64,000 nt of DNA from an uncultured Dehalococcoidia bacterium. GTDB lineage: Bacteria; Chloroflexota; Dehalococcoidia; Lucifugimonadales; Australimonadaceae. The stretch is taken from the NCBI GenBank assembly GCA_958295525.1, contig OY282355.1, positions 334,260 through 398,259 of the forward strand, in the 5' to 3' direction. The notes under the pieces are model-generated. The model saw nothing but the letters and a program-made list of their open reading frames with translations, made no database searches and had not been told where the DNA came from. Shown here one piece after another: positions 10,860 through 19,327 of this stretch. The position numbers and the translations under genes were made by a program. Numbering within the stretch: the stretch's first letter is position 1; each line of letters starts with the position of its first letter.

Positions 10860-11412
10860 TGCGATTCCCAGGCAGGCGGGAATCCCACCTCTTGCCCGTC
10901 ATCCCCGCCTCCAATTCGTCATTCCCGCGCAGGCGGGAATCTCGCCCCCTTGCCCCGCCATCCCCGCCTCCAATTCGTCATTCCCGCGTAGGCGGGAATC
11001 CCGCCCCCTTGCCCCGTCATCCCCGCCTCCAATTCGTCATTCCCGCGTAGGCGGGAATCTCGCCCCCTTGCCCCGCCATCCCCGCCTCCAATTCGTCATT
11101 CCCGCGTAGGCGGGAATCTCGCCCCCTTGCCCCGCCATCCCCGCCTCCAATTCGTCATTCCCGCGTAGGCGGGAATCTCGCCCCCTTGCCCCGCCATCCC
11201 CGCCTCCAATTCGTCATTCCCGCGTAGGCGGGAATCTCGCCCCCTTGCCCCGTCATCCCCGCCTCCAATTCGTCATTCCCGCGTAGGCGGGAATCTCGCC
11301 CCCTTGCCCTGCCATCCCCGCCTCCAATTCGTCATTCCCGCGTAGGCGGGAATCTCGCCCCCTTGCCCCGCCATCCCCGCCTCCAATTCGTCATTCCCGC
11401 GAAAGCGGGAAC
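10860..11412. repeat. 59-bp tandem repeat array (about nine units)
   Basis: The core hairpin starts (GTCATTCCCGCG) fall at 10918, 10977, 11036, 11095, 11154, 11213, 11272, 11331 and 11390, exactly 59 bases apart. Each unit is the hairpin, a TCGCCCCCTTGCCCCG linker, and CCATCCCCGCCTCCAATTC. A degenerate unit precedes the first, and the last hairpin is a variant (GCGAAAGC loop). Units are nearly identical and differ only at a few positions. The array fills the gap between a plus-strand gene ending at 10836 and a minus-strand gene ending at 11413, so it lies between convergent genes. Confidence 0.95.
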
Positions 11413-13680
11413 CTATCGCCTAACCGCGAACTCCGCGCTCCAAACTTCCCCCTCCCCACGGACGAACTGCCCCGTCCGGATGGACGCGATGGCGTAGCCG
11501 GGGAGCGGAACGCGAGCCAGGCACTTCCCGTCGAAATGCCCGCCGCGCAGGAAGAATTCGAAGTCCAGATTATCGAACCCGTGACCCCGCCGCTCTCTCG
11601 GCAAATCGTCCACCCGCTCAGGAACGACGTGCAGGAAGAATCGCGTCTCCGTGTCCGCTTGCCCGCACGGCTCCTTCACGTACGCCAGCGCGCCGTCGTT
11701 GAGATACAGATCGAACACGGCCCGCGCCAGCGGTTCCCCGGCGACGGCGGCCCGGTGCGCCGCCCTCCATGAGTCCGGCTCCAACACGGCGTTGGACCCC
11801 CATGGCGTCTCGACGCCCGTCGACCACGGCGGCCATTGCCCCGTCCGGACGGAGGCGACGGGGTAGGAAGGCAGAGGAACGGAAGCGACGCACTTTCCGT
11901 CGAAAACCGCGCCGTGCCCAGGAAAGCGGAAACTGCGGTCCTCGTATCCGAGCCGCGTCCATGCGCCGGTCAGATCAGACTTATGCTCAGGAACAACCCA
12001 CAACTGGAAGAGTCCAGCGATTGCATCGGCCTCGCCGCAAGGCTCCTTGACGTAGACGAGCGCGCCGTTCACGTGGTGGACGGCGAAAACGGAGCGGAGT
12101 ATCGGTTCGCTCGTCTTGGCGGCAGCGTAGGCTGCCCGCAAATCGGCCTTCCAAGAGAGGGACGCGATCGTGCTCCCGTAGACTTTCAGCGCGTAGAGCG
12201 CTCGTTCCTCGTCCGCCGCAGGCCCGTATGCGATAGTGAGCGCCTCGGCGTCCGTCGCGGTGAACACGCGGTCCCTGGCCGCTTCGGGCAGAATCCCCGC
12301 GTTGCGTCCCACTATGCTGCCGAAATCGGTCGGATTCACCTTTACCGGAGAGGATGGGTTTCGGTCGAGCAACCATTCGAGCGCTTGCCGCGCCGGATGC
12401 CGCCAGTGGTCCATCGTGTACTGGGCCCCGAGATGTTCCGGGGTTGTCCTGTCCACGAAAAAGTTGAAGGAGACCTGCTGATTCGGATGAATCAGCGCCA
12501 TCGATAGAAGAGTCGCGGCTAGTCCCGCCCCCGCCGCCCCGTAGACCGCCGCCCGCAGAGCCTCCTGCCGGAACGCTGCGGCGAGCCATCGCAGCCCGAG
12601 CGCCGCGAGGAGGGAGAACGGCGCCCAAAGAAAATAAAGGTGCCGCCATCCGTCATAGACGTTGACGTCCAGCAGAATCACTGCGGAGACGGAGGCCGCG
12701 ATGCAACCAACGGTCAGCAAGCCGAAACGCATGCGCGTGTTCCGAAGCGCCCGAACGGGCGCCCTAACGCATCCCGCGATGACCGCGGCGGCTCCAATCA
12801 CGCCCAGCAGCAACACGAACGGCGGACTCGTGATGGAGAACCAAACCGGGATGTAGTCCGCCGGAAAGCGCGCGCTCTCATAAAGCGTCCCGCGGAATAA
12901 CTGGAGCGCGTTGTTTGGATGATCGGAGAGCGTTGTCCACCACTCAACGGAGCGTCCGGCCAGGTCGCCCCAGAGGTACGGCAATAGAACGTAGGCCGTG
13001 AGGCCGCCGGCCAGCGCGAACGCCCCCGTCGTGAGGAGAATGCGCTTGCGCTCCGCCCACCCTTGCGCGAACGCGAAGTCGAGCGCCCGCATCGCAGGAA
13101 CGGCGGCGAGCAGAACGACGCCCATAATGCGGAGGTTGACGAGCAACCCAACTCCAGCGCCCAGCAGAACGAACGCGGAAATCCGGTCCATTCGGAACGC
13201 CCGATGCGCCAGGTAGAGCGCGACGATGAACATCATGAGAAACGGAATGTCTATGCTGCCGGGCAACGAGTGCGCATATAGACGCGGGTGCAAGAGGAAC
13301 AAGAGCATCGCAAAGAGCGCGAGAATTCTGTCGGCGAACAGTCGGCGCGCGAGGAGGTAGGCGAACAGTCCGCCTGTCAGAAAGACCAAATGGGTTAGCA
13401 GATGGCGGGAGAGGTAAATCTCCCGGGTGTCCTGCATACCGAAAGCTCGCTCAACGAGCAGAAGCGGCATCTCGAACGCCATCCCGTAGAATTTGACGGG
13501 GCTGCGAGGCAGCGCGTCGGCGTCTCCTTGCAAATGCGCGAGAGTCGCTATTGCGTGGCTTCTATGCACCCGCTCGTCCACCGTAACCCCGTAGTCGTCG
13601 AGGACGGCGAGCCCCGCGGCCAAGAACAGCGCGAGCGCGAGGAGCGCGCCCCAGTGCGGCGCCAGCGTCCTCAGCGTCAT
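11413..13680 (-). CDS. PMT-like membrane glycosyltransferase with duplicated C-terminal module
   Basis: 755 residues from the ATG at 13680. The N-terminal about 430 residues hold around ten membrane helices and a first outer loop with acidic residues (DDYGVTVDERVHRSH), as in the GT39/PMT family that transfers sugars from lipid-linked donors. The soluble C-terminal part contains two copies of a roughly 90-residue module, each with YVKEPCG, a FDGKC segment and a S(I/V)RTGQ end. The frame is open to 13794, but those 38 codons are mostly hairpin-repeat sequence and spacer, so the downstream start is preferred. The acceptor is unknown. Confidence 0.8.
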   Translation of the reverse strand: MTLRTLAPHWGALLALALFLAAGLAVLDDYGVTVDERVHRSHAIATLAHLQGDADALPRSPVKFYGMAFEMPLLLVERAFGMQDTREIYLSRHLLTHLVFLTGGLFAYLLARRLFADRILALFAMLLFLLHPRLYAHSLPGSIDIPFLMMFIVALYLAHRAFRMDRISAFVLLGAGVGLLVNLRIMGVVLLAAVPAMRALDFAFAQGWAERKRILLTTGAFALAGGLTAYVLLPYLWGDLAGRSVEWWTTLSDHPNNALQLFRGTLYESARFPADYIPVWFSITSPPFVLLLGVIGAAAVIAGCVRAPVRALRNTRMRFGLLTVGCIAASVSAVILLDVNVYDGWRHLYFLWAPFSLLAALGLRWLAAAFRQEALRAAVYGAAGAGLAATLLSMALIHPNQQVSFNFFVDRTTPEHLGAQYTMDHWRHPARQALEWLLDRNPSSPVKVNPTDFGSIVGRNAGILPEAARDRVFTATDAEALTIAYGPAADEERALYALKVYGSTIASLSWKADLRAAYAAAKTSEPILRSVFAVHHVNGALVYVKEPCGEADAIAGLFQLWVVPEHKSDLTGAWTRLGYEDRSFRFPGHGAVFDGKCVASVPLPSYPVASVRTGQWPPWSTGVETPWGSNAVLEPDSWRAAHRAAVAGEPLARAVFDLYLNDGALAYVKEPCGQADTETRFFLHVVPERVDDLPRERRGHGFDNLDFEFFLRGGHFDGKCLARVPLPGYAIASIRTGQFVRGEGEVWSAEFAVRR

Positions 13681-13770
13681 CCGCAAGCGGGCGCCGCAAT
13701 TTTTCGGGGGTGGTGAGGTATGCCGTATGAGCGTCACAAATTCAGCGCTGCGCTTGGTTTGGCGGCGACG

Positions 13771-13776
13771 ATTATA
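13771..13776 (-). promoter_or_regulatory. Candidate -10 box for the glycosyltransferase
   Basis: On the minus strand this reads TATAAT, 90 bases before the start at 13680. The -35 region falls inside an adjoining hairpin repeat and shows no clear hexamer. Confidence 0.5.
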
Positions 13777-13788
13777 CCCCCCTTGTCC

Positions 13789-13890
13789 CGTCATTCCCGC
13801 GTAGGCGGAAACCTCGCCCCTTGTCCGTCATTCCCGCGTAGGCGGAAATCCCGCCCCTTGTCCCGTCATTCCCGCGCAGGCGGGAATCCC
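13789..13890. repeat. Three hairpin repeats upstream of the glycosyltransferase
   Basis: Three copies of GTCATTCCCGCG followed by GGCGG(A/G)AA. The first two have a damaged right arm (GGCGGAAA), and the third is perfect. They lie between the glycosyltransferase and the next minus-strand gene. Confidence 0.85.
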
Positions 13891-13948
13891 GCCCCCAGCG
13901 CTCGCAAAGCGCTCATTCTGGTCGGTAATGCAAGCGAGCGGGCGGCGG

Positions 13949-14623
13949 CTATGCGTAGGCGTCGTAGATGCCCTCGAACTTGGCGAGTTTGAGGCGAACC
14001 TGCGTCTCCGCCGCGCTACGGACGAGTTCGCGGTCGCGGGGCGTTTGGATGAGGCGCGCGACGGCCTCGCCCGCTTGCGCCGCGTGGTCGACGTCCACGA
14101 TGCCATGAATGCGGAAGAACTCCAACTTTTCGGCGGGGATGGCGTAGGGCGGCTGCTGGAGGCGCTCGAAGAACTCCGTCGAGTAGCGCTGAACGATGGT
14201 TTCGTTGGTCAGGCCGGAGACGCGCCGCGCCGCAGGGCAGTCGTTGACGAGCGCGGACGCGACGATGACGCTCGTGTGGCAGAGCACCTCGTAGATGGGC
14301 GCGGCCTCCTCGAAATCGCGCTCCGTCAGGCCGATGTCCATCCCGAACCTCTGGCACATATCGGGGTGGTCGTGCTCGGCGACGACGCCGGCGAGCATAT
14401 CGGCGAACGCGCGCGGGTTGTCGGACGCCTTGATCATCCGCAGCGCGCCGCCCTTGAGGAGCGCGCGGTTGAACCACGTGTGCTGCAGCGCGTAGCCCTG
14501 CAAGCGGCGGGCGGTGAGCGTTCCGGCGCGAAGGTCGGCGAAGTAGCGGCTCTCCATCAGCGCGTCCGCCGCAGGGCGGATCACTTGCGCCAGCAGGTCG
14601 TCGACGAACTCTTTGGGTTCCAT
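13949..14623 (-). CDS. Heme-oxygenase-fold (TenA/PqqC-like) iron-containing redox protein
   Basis: 224 residues, almost entirely helical. Conserved histidines lie in QHTWFNRALLKGG, AEHDHPDM, HTSVIVAS and HGIVDVDHAAQAGEA, as in the PqqC/TenA/CADD-like family, some members of which are di-iron oxygenases. The start ATG at 14623 has AAGGAGA upstream; a 13-residue-longer start lacks this. It is divergent from a hydrolase gene across 47 bases. The precise reaction is unknown; thiaminase activity is possible but no thiamine genes are nearby. Confidence 0.7.
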   Translation of the reverse strand: MEPKEFVDDLLAQVIRPAADALMESRYFADLRAGTLTARRLQGYALQHTWFNRALLKGGALRMIKASDNPRAFADMLAGVVAEHDHPDMCQRFGMDIGLTERDFEEAAPIYEVLCHTSVIVASALVNDCPAARRVSGLTNETIVQRYSTEFFERLQQPPYAIPAEKLEFFRIHGIVDVDHAAQAGEAVARLIQTPRDRELVRSAAETQVRLKLAKFEGIYDAYA

Positions 14624-14670
14624 CGGAGGTCTCCTTCCAAGTCTGCGGTGAGCGTGTAGCATAGCGCTCG

Positions 14671-15378
14671 ATGTTCGGCGACGACGAATCCCCGCGCGCG
14701 CCGCTCTACGAGCGGATGTCCATCGAGTTGCTGGGCGCGGCGGAGGGCGCGGCCCACGGGGGCGGCGCAGGGGTTGGTCTGACGCTCCATACGACGCGGG
14801 GAGACGTCGCGTGCGTCTTTCACCGGCCTGCGGAGGAGCGCGGCGTCGGCGTCGTGTGGGCGGCGGGGGCGCGGGGCGGATTCGACGGGCCTGCGGACGG
14901 GATGCACGGACGCTTGGCGGAGCGTCTTGCAGGTCGGGGCGTCGCGTCGCTGCGCGTGAACTACCGGCGTCCGGGGAACTTGGACGAGTCCACGCTGGAC
15001 ATTCTCGTAGGGGTTTGGCGGATGGCGAACGCAGGCTATCCGCGGGTCGCGCTCGTGGGGCATTCGTTCGGCGGAGGAGTTGCGCTTTCGGCGTCGCGGT
15101 ACACGTCGCACGCTCGCGGCGCCGCGGTCCTGGCGAGCCAGACAGCGGGAGCGGAGGAAGCCGCGCTGCTGGGCGGGAGGCCGCTGCTGGTCGTGCACGG
15201 CGAGGCCGACGCGGTTCTGCCAGTGAGCAACGCGGAGGCGATCTACGGCTGGGCGCCGGAGCCGAAGCGCCTCGTTACGTATCCGGGCGCGGGGCACGGA
15301 TTGCGGGAATGCGCGGCGGAGTTGGAGGAGTTGCTGGAGGCGTGGGTTTGCGAGACGCTTGGGATTGGGGCGCCCTGA
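14671..15378 (+). CDS. Alpha/beta hydrolase
   Basis: 235 residues of the dienelactone-hydrolase/alpha-beta hydrolase type. The nucleophile elbow is GHSFGG, the likely acid is the Asp in HGEADAVLP, and the catalytic histidine is in GAGHGL. The start at 14671 is only 8 bases after a TAGCAT box (14657-14662), so transcription may begin at the start codon. An alternative ATG lies 15 codons downstream. It is transcribed divergently from the heme-oxygenase-fold gene. Confidence 0.8.
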   Translation: MFGDDESPRAPLYERMSIELLGAAEGAAHGGGAGVGLTLHTTRGDVACVFHRPAEERGVGVVWAAGARGGFDGPADGMHGRLAERLAGRGVASLRVNYRRPGNLDESTLDILVGVWRMANAGYPRVALVGHSFGGGVALSASRYTSHARGAAVLASQTAGAEEAALLGGRPLLVVHGEADAVLPVSNAEAIYGWAPEPKRLVTYPGAGHGLRECAAELEELLEAWVCETLGIGAP

Positions 15379-15397
15379 CCGACCGGACAAGGGGCGA

Positions 15398-15462
15398 GGT
15401 TCCCGCCTGCGCGGGAACGACGGGGCAAGGGGGCGAGATTCCCGCCTACGCGGGAACGGCGG
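15398..15462. repeat. Two hairpin repeats
   Basis: Two copies in the reverse orientation (GTTCCCGCCTGCGCGGGAAC and ATTCCCGCCTACGCGGGAAC), separated by GACGGGGCAAGGGGGCGAG. They lie between the hydrolase and the lexA promoter. Confidence 0.85.
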
Positions 15463-15532
15463 GCAAGGGGCGGCGGGACGAGAGGCGCTGAGCGTGAAAT
15501 CCCGCCTGCGCGCGAATTGCGCCAACGGGGTG

Positions 15533-15577
15533 TTGACAAGCGCGTCCTCCTCCTCTACGCTTGCGAACGAAAGTTCT
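15533..15577 (+). promoter_or_regulatory. lexA promoter with overlapping SOS operator
   Basis: A consensus -35 TTGACA (15533-15538) and a -10 TACGCT (15556-15561) are separated by exactly 17 bases. Directly downstream is CGAACGAAAGTTCT (15564-15577), which matches the CGAAC-N4-GTTC core of the Gram-positive-type LexA box. The operator covers the expected transcription start, so LexA bound there would block its own transcription. This is the clearest sigma-70 promoter in the window. Confidence 0.85.
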
Positions 15578-15612
15578 ACCCCGTCCATCGCCGTTTGAGG
15601 AGGGCCGCCGCT

Positions 15613-16287
15613 ATGACCACCGCCGCGCCGCGCGTCTCGAAGCGCCAGCAGGAGATTCTCGACTTCATCCGCGAGTACCACGCCGACCGCAGTTATATGC
15701 CGTCCATCCGCGAGATCCAACTCGGCTGCGGGATCAGTTCCACGTCCGTCGTGGACTACAACCTGCGCCTGATGGAGCGCGACGGGATGATCCGCCGCTC
15801 GCCCGACATCTCGCGCGCCATCGAACTGATGGGCGGGGCCGCGCCGCGCCCGGAGCGCGATGCGCCGGAGACGCTGCGCGTTCCGCTGCTGGGGGCGATC
15901 GCGGCGGGCGAGCCCATCCCCGTGCCGGAGGCCAACGCCTACGCCGCCGACGGCGACCGCGAGGGCGTGACGCTTCCGCCGGAGTTGACGCCCCGCGACT
16001 CGCGGGACCTGTACGCCCTCCGCGTCAAGGGCGACTCGATGATCGACGCCTTCGTCACCGACGGCGACATCGTCGTGCTGCGCCATACGCGGGACGCCCG
16101 GAACGGCGAGATGGTCGCCGCCTGGCTCCCGCTCGATGACGCCGCGACGCTGAAGCATTTCTACTTGGAGGGCGACAACGTCCGGCTGATGCCCGCGAAT
16201 CCCGCGATGGAGCCGATCATCGTGCCCGCCGAAAACGTGCAGGTGCACGGGAAGGTCGTCGCCGTGATGCGGCGCGTCGCCGCCTAG
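15613..16287 (+). CDS. lexA: LexA repressor (SOS regulator)
   Basis: 224 residues. The N-terminal winged helix has the recognition region IREIQLGCGISSTSVVDYNL. The C-terminal S24 protease domain has the cleavage pair Ala98-Gly99 (AIAAGEPI), the nucleophile Ser142 (KGDSMIDA) and the general base Lys181 (ATLKHFYLEG). LexA represses DNA-damage genes and cleaves itself when RecA is activated. The ATG at 15613 has AGGAGGG upstream; the frame is open to 15517 but that part contains the promoter and operator. Autoregulation is indicated by the SOS box upstream. Confidence 0.95.
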   Translation: MTTAAPRVSKRQQEILDFIREYHADRSYMPSIREIQLGCGISSTSVVDYNLRLMERDGMIRRSPDISRAIELMGGAAPRPERDAPETLRVPLLGAIAAGEPIPVPEANAYAADGDREGVTLPPELTPRDSRDLYALRVKGDSMIDAFVTDGDIVVLRHTRDARNGEMVAAWLPLDDAATLKHFYLEGDNVRLMPANPAMEPIIVPAENVQVHGKVVAVMRRVAA

Positions 16288-16319
16288 ACTCGCGCGCCCC
16301 CGCCCCGCATAATGGCGGA

Positions 16320-16802
16320 ATGACTCCCCTCGACGCCCGCCCGGCCCTCGCCGTCCGCCCTGCGGCGCCCGCCGACTTGCCGTTCATCGTTGACGCGCAG
16401 ATTGCGATGGCGCTCGAGAGCGAGGGGCTGGCGCTGGAGCGCGCCGCGCTCGAGGAAGGCGTCCGCGCCGTGCTGGAGGGGCGCGTCCAAGCGGAGTACC
16501 TCATCGCGGAGGAGAACGGGCGCGCCGTCGGAATGCTGCTGACGGCCTCCAAGTGGAGCGACTGGCGGAACGGCGCGGTCGTTTGGGTGGATTCGGTCTA
16601 CGTCGTCCCCGAGGCGCGGCGGCGGGGCGTGTTCGCCGCGCTCTACGCGAGCGTTCGGGCGCGGGTCGAGGAGTCGCCCGGGCTGCTCGGCGTCCGCCTC
16701 TACGTTCATCAGCGCAACGAGCCCGCGCAGCGCGTCTACGAGGCGCTCGGAATGGCGCGCGGCCGCTATCATCTGTACGAATGGATGAAAAACGAGGATT
16801 GA
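16320..16802 (+). CDS. GNAT-family N-acetyltransferase
   Basis: 160 residues. The acetyl-CoA pyrophosphate loop is VYVVPEARRRGVFAAL (motif A, R-x-x-G form), followed by RLYVHQRNEPAQRVYEALGM, the typical C-terminal GNAT motif B. A CATAAT box ends 6 bases before the ATG, suggesting a leaderless transcript. The gene is 32 bases after lexA but probably has its own start site. The substrate is unknown. Confidence 0.85.
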   Translation: MTPLDARPALAVRPAAPADLPFIVDAQIAMALESEGLALERAALEEGVRAVLEGRVQAEYLIAEENGRAVGMLLTASKWSDWRNGAVVWVDSVYVVPEARRRGVFAALYASVRARVEESPGLLGVRLYVHQRNEPAQRVYEALGMARGRYHLYEWMKNED

Positions 16803-16939
16803 CTCCAGCGCCGGAGAGCGGCGGCGCTGCTTCCGCTTTTGCGCGTAAGCCTCCCGCCCTGACCGGGAAGTGGGAATCCACCAAGCGCCCCGCTTGCTCA
16901 GCGAGAACCCGCCGCATGCGCCCAACCTCCCAAACCCGG

Positions 16940-16945
16940 TACAAT
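16940..16945 (+). promoter_or_regulatory. Candidate -10 box for the DinB/SDR pair
   Basis: TACAAT, 44 bases before the DinB-family start at 16990. No clear -35 box. Confidence 0.45.
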
Positions 16946-16989
16946 GCGCCCGCCCCGCAAGCGTCAATCCACAAACGGAGAACGCCATA

Positions 16990-17517
16990 ATGGAAGGCCG
17001 TGAACTGATCGCCGAGGGACTCGGCAGAGTCAACCGCCTGCTGAGCCGCGCCCTGACCGGCATGCCCGCCGAAACCCTCAACCGGATGCCCAACCCCGAC
17101 TCCAACTCAATGGCGTGGCTCGCATGGCACCTCACCCGCATCCAAGACGACCATATCGCCGCGCTCGACGGCGGCCCTCAACTCTGGACGAGCGAAGGCT
17201 GGCACGCGCGCTTCGGAATGCCCCCCAACGACGCCGACCACGGCATGGGGCACACGCTCCAACAGGCCGCCGCCTTCCGCGTCGACTCCCCCGACGCCCT
17301 TATCGCCTACAACGACGCCGTCTACGAACGCTCGAAACGCTACCTCGCAACCCTCGAGCCCGAAGACTTCGACCGCGTGCTGAACGAGCCCCAGTACGAC
17401 CCGCTCCCCACCGTCGGCGTCCGCCTCGTCAGCGTCCTCTCCGACAACACCCAGCACGCCGGGCAAGTCGCCTACCTGCGCGGCTACTTCGAAGGCTTCG
17501 GCTGGCGGCGCGGATGA
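16990..17517 (+). CDS. DinB-family four-helix protein
   Basis: 175 residues. The first helix begins EGRELIAEGLGRVNRLL, and the metal-ligand-like histidines occur in LAWHLTRIQDDHI and NTQHAGQVAYLRG, the pattern of the DinB/DUF664 superfamily (some members are thiol-dependent transferases). The start ATG at 16990 lies after ACGGAGAACGCC. The last codons overlap the next gene (ATGA at 17514), so it is coupled to an SDR. Function in this organism is unknown. Confidence 0.78.
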   Translation: MEGRELIAEGLGRVNRLLSRALTGMPAETLNRMPNPDSNSMAWLAWHLTRIQDDHIAALDGGPQLWTSEGWHARFGMPPNDADHGMGHTLQQAAAFRVDSPDALIAYNDAVYERSKRYLATLEPEDFDRVLNEPQYDPLPTVGVRLVSVLSDNTQHAGQVAYLRGYFEGFGWRRG

Positions 17518-18329
17518 CGAACGCCGCCGACGCGCCGCAAACCGGCGTCCCGCAGTTCAGCCTCGACGCCTTCTCCCTCGCCGGACGGACGGCCATCGTC
17601 TCCGGCGGCAGCGACGGCATCGGCAGAATGATCGCCCACGGCTTCGCCGGCGCCGGCGCGAACGTCGTCGTCTCCGCGAGAGGCGAGGAGAAGATCGCCC
17701 GCGTCGTCGAGGAGATACGCGGCAAAGGCCACGAGGCCATTGGCGTCTCCGCCGACGCCACCGACCCGGACGCCGCGCGCGCCCTCGCCGCCGCCGCCGT
17801 CGAGCGCTTCGGCCAAATCGACGTCCTGATGAACGTCGTCGGCGGGTCGCAGGGCCCCACCTTCAACCGCGGGCCGCTGCTGGAGATCACCAAGCAGGAC
17901 TTCAACGAAGCCTTCAACGTCAACGTGACGAGCGCCTTCCTCTGCGCGCAGGCCGTCGTCCCCGCTATGCTGGAGCGCGGCAAGGGCGTCGTCATCAATA
18001 TGGCCAGCGTCGGCGCGCGCGACTACCGCCTGCCGGAGACCGGAATGAGCGTCTACAATATGACGAAAGCCGCCGTGATGCACCTCACCCGCAGCATGGC
18101 GAAAGAGTGGGCGCCCAGCATTCGCGTCAACTGCATCAACGCGGGCCACTTCATCACGCCGCGCCGCGCCCGAACCGAGCAGCCTGAGCGCCGCGCCCGG
18201 AGCCTCGCCGAAATCGAAATCGGCAGATTCGGCGAGCCCCAAGACATCGCCGCCGCCGCCGTCTTCATCGCCTCCGACGCAGGGGCCTTCTTCAACGGCT
18301 CCTACCTCGACCTGCACGGCGGAACCTAG
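17514..18329 (+). CDS. Short-chain dehydrogenase/reductase
   Basis: 271 residues. The cofactor motif is TAIVSGGSDGIGR (about residues 29-41), then LMNVVGG, the catalytic serine region MASVGA, and the Tyr-x3-Lys in YNMTKAAV. The end of the chain has NGSYLDLHGG, as usual for SDRs. The ATG overlaps the stop of the DinB-family gene. A longer upstream frame overlaps that gene in another register and is rejected. The substrate is not evident. Confidence 0.88.
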   Translation: MTNAADAPQTGVPQFSLDAFSLAGRTAIVSGGSDGIGRMIAHGFAGAGANVVVSARGEEKIARVVEEIRGKGHEAIGVSADATDPDAARALAAAAVERFGQIDVLMNVVGGSQGPTFNRGPLLEITKQDFNEAFNVNVTSAFLCAQAVVPAMLERGKGVVINMASVGARDYRLPETGMSVYNMTKAAVMHLTRSMAKEWAPSIRVNCINAGHFITPRRARTEQPERRARSLAEIEIGRFGEPQDIAAAAVFIASDAGAFFNGSYLDLHGGT

Positions 18330-18370
18330 CCCGCCTCGCGCCCCCTGTCCCCCTCGCCCACCGTGCTATG

Positions 18371-18394
18371 GATTCCCGCGAAGGCGGGAATCTC
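18371..18394. repeat. Single hairpin repeat between convergent genes
   Basis: GGATTCCCGCGAAGGCGGGAATC between the plus-strand SDR (ends 18329) and the minus-strand TPR gene (ends 18430). It could serve as a bidirectional terminator. Confidence 0.8.
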
Positions 18395-18429
18395 GCCCTT
18401 TGCCGCGTGCTGCCCGCCGCCCGTCGGCC

Positions 18430-19272
18430 TTACGCGAAAATTTCCTCAGGGAGTTCCGGCATAACGCCGTCGTCGAGGATGCCAATGCTTGCGCCCGCCG
18501 CCGCCAGTTCCGGCTCGTCGTCGAGCGGCGCGAGCGAGGCGCCGGCAGGCTGGCGCCGCAGGGCGTCTTCGTCATCCGCGTCGAAAAGCCGCGCCGCTTC
18601 CGGCGGGGGAGGCGCGGGCAGGAACGACGCTTTGGCGCGCTGGCTGGGATGCTGGTGCGTCTCGCGCAGGAGAACGCGAACCGCGCCGTCGTCCCCGCCG
18701 CCGGAGACGACGACCCCATCGTACTGATTGCCTCCGTTCATCAGCGCGGAGAGGCGGCGCGAAAGGCTAGGGGGGAGGAGACCGAGGCACGCGCCGTATT
18801 CGTCGCTGACGACGACTATCGCGCCCCGGAAGCCAAGCGTCACCGGCGCGCCGGGCGAGGCCGCAGCCGGAGCGCCCGCGGAAAGAAGAACGACTTCGGC
18901 GCTCTTCGTGCTCTCGGCGATGAATTTGCCGGAGGCGCGGCCCTGCCCGCGCGCCCATGCGGGCCGGTTCGTATCGGCGCGCTCTTGCCTCTCGGCTTCC
19001 GCCCGCAGACGGGCGACGTTCTTCAGCGCGATGGGGTTGCTCGGGTGCAAAACGAGCGCGCTGAGGAAGACGTCGCGGGCTTGCTCGGGCTGCCCCAACT
19101 CCACCAGCGCCTTGCCCAGGCGGTTCATCGCCTCGACGTTCGTAGGGGAAAGATCGAGGATCTCGCGGTTGACCCGCGCGGCCTCCGCCCATTCGCCCCG
19201 CATCGCGAGGTCTATCGCCGCGCGCGTGCGCTCCTTCACCAACCGGATCTCTTCGGCTTCGCGAGTGATCAT
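18430..19272 (-). CDS. Tetratricopeptide repeat protein
   Basis: 280 residues. Two to three TPR units are visible at about residues 15-95 (for example LAMRGEWAEAARVNREILDL and GKALVELGQPEQARDVFLSA). A middle region with GFRGAIVVVSDEYGACLGLL and a Pro/Ala/Asp-rich C-terminus follow. There is no signal peptide. The ATG at 19272 has GGGAG 7 bases upstream. The TPR part suggests a scaffold or protein-binding role; the partner is unknown. It ends convergently with an SDR gene. Confidence 0.7.
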   Translation of the reverse strand: MITREAEEIRLVKERTRAAIDLAMRGEWAEAARVNREILDLSPTNVEAMNRLGKALVELGQPEQARDVFLSALVLHPSNPIALKNVARLRAEAERQERADTNRPAWARGQGRASGKFIAESTKSAEVVLLSAGAPAAASPGAPVTLGFRGAIVVVSDEYGACLGLLPPSLSRRLSALMNGGNQYDGVVVSGGGDDGAVRVLLRETHQHPSQRAKASFLPAPPPPEAARLFDADDEDALRRQPAGASLAPLDDEPELAAAGASIGILDDGVMPELPEEIFA

Positions 19273-19327
19273 TCGCAACTCCCGCTCGCCGGCCCGCTTA
19301 CCCCCTTTTCGCAGCGGCGGACTCTTC

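Noticed and set aside
10860..11412. Possible CRISPR array
   Set aside because: The whole 59-base unit is repeated with almost no variation, so there are no unique spacers, and no cas genes are near.
13681..13794. Longer start for the glycosyltransferase
   Set aside because: The extra 38 codons run across the promoter box and a hairpin repeat.
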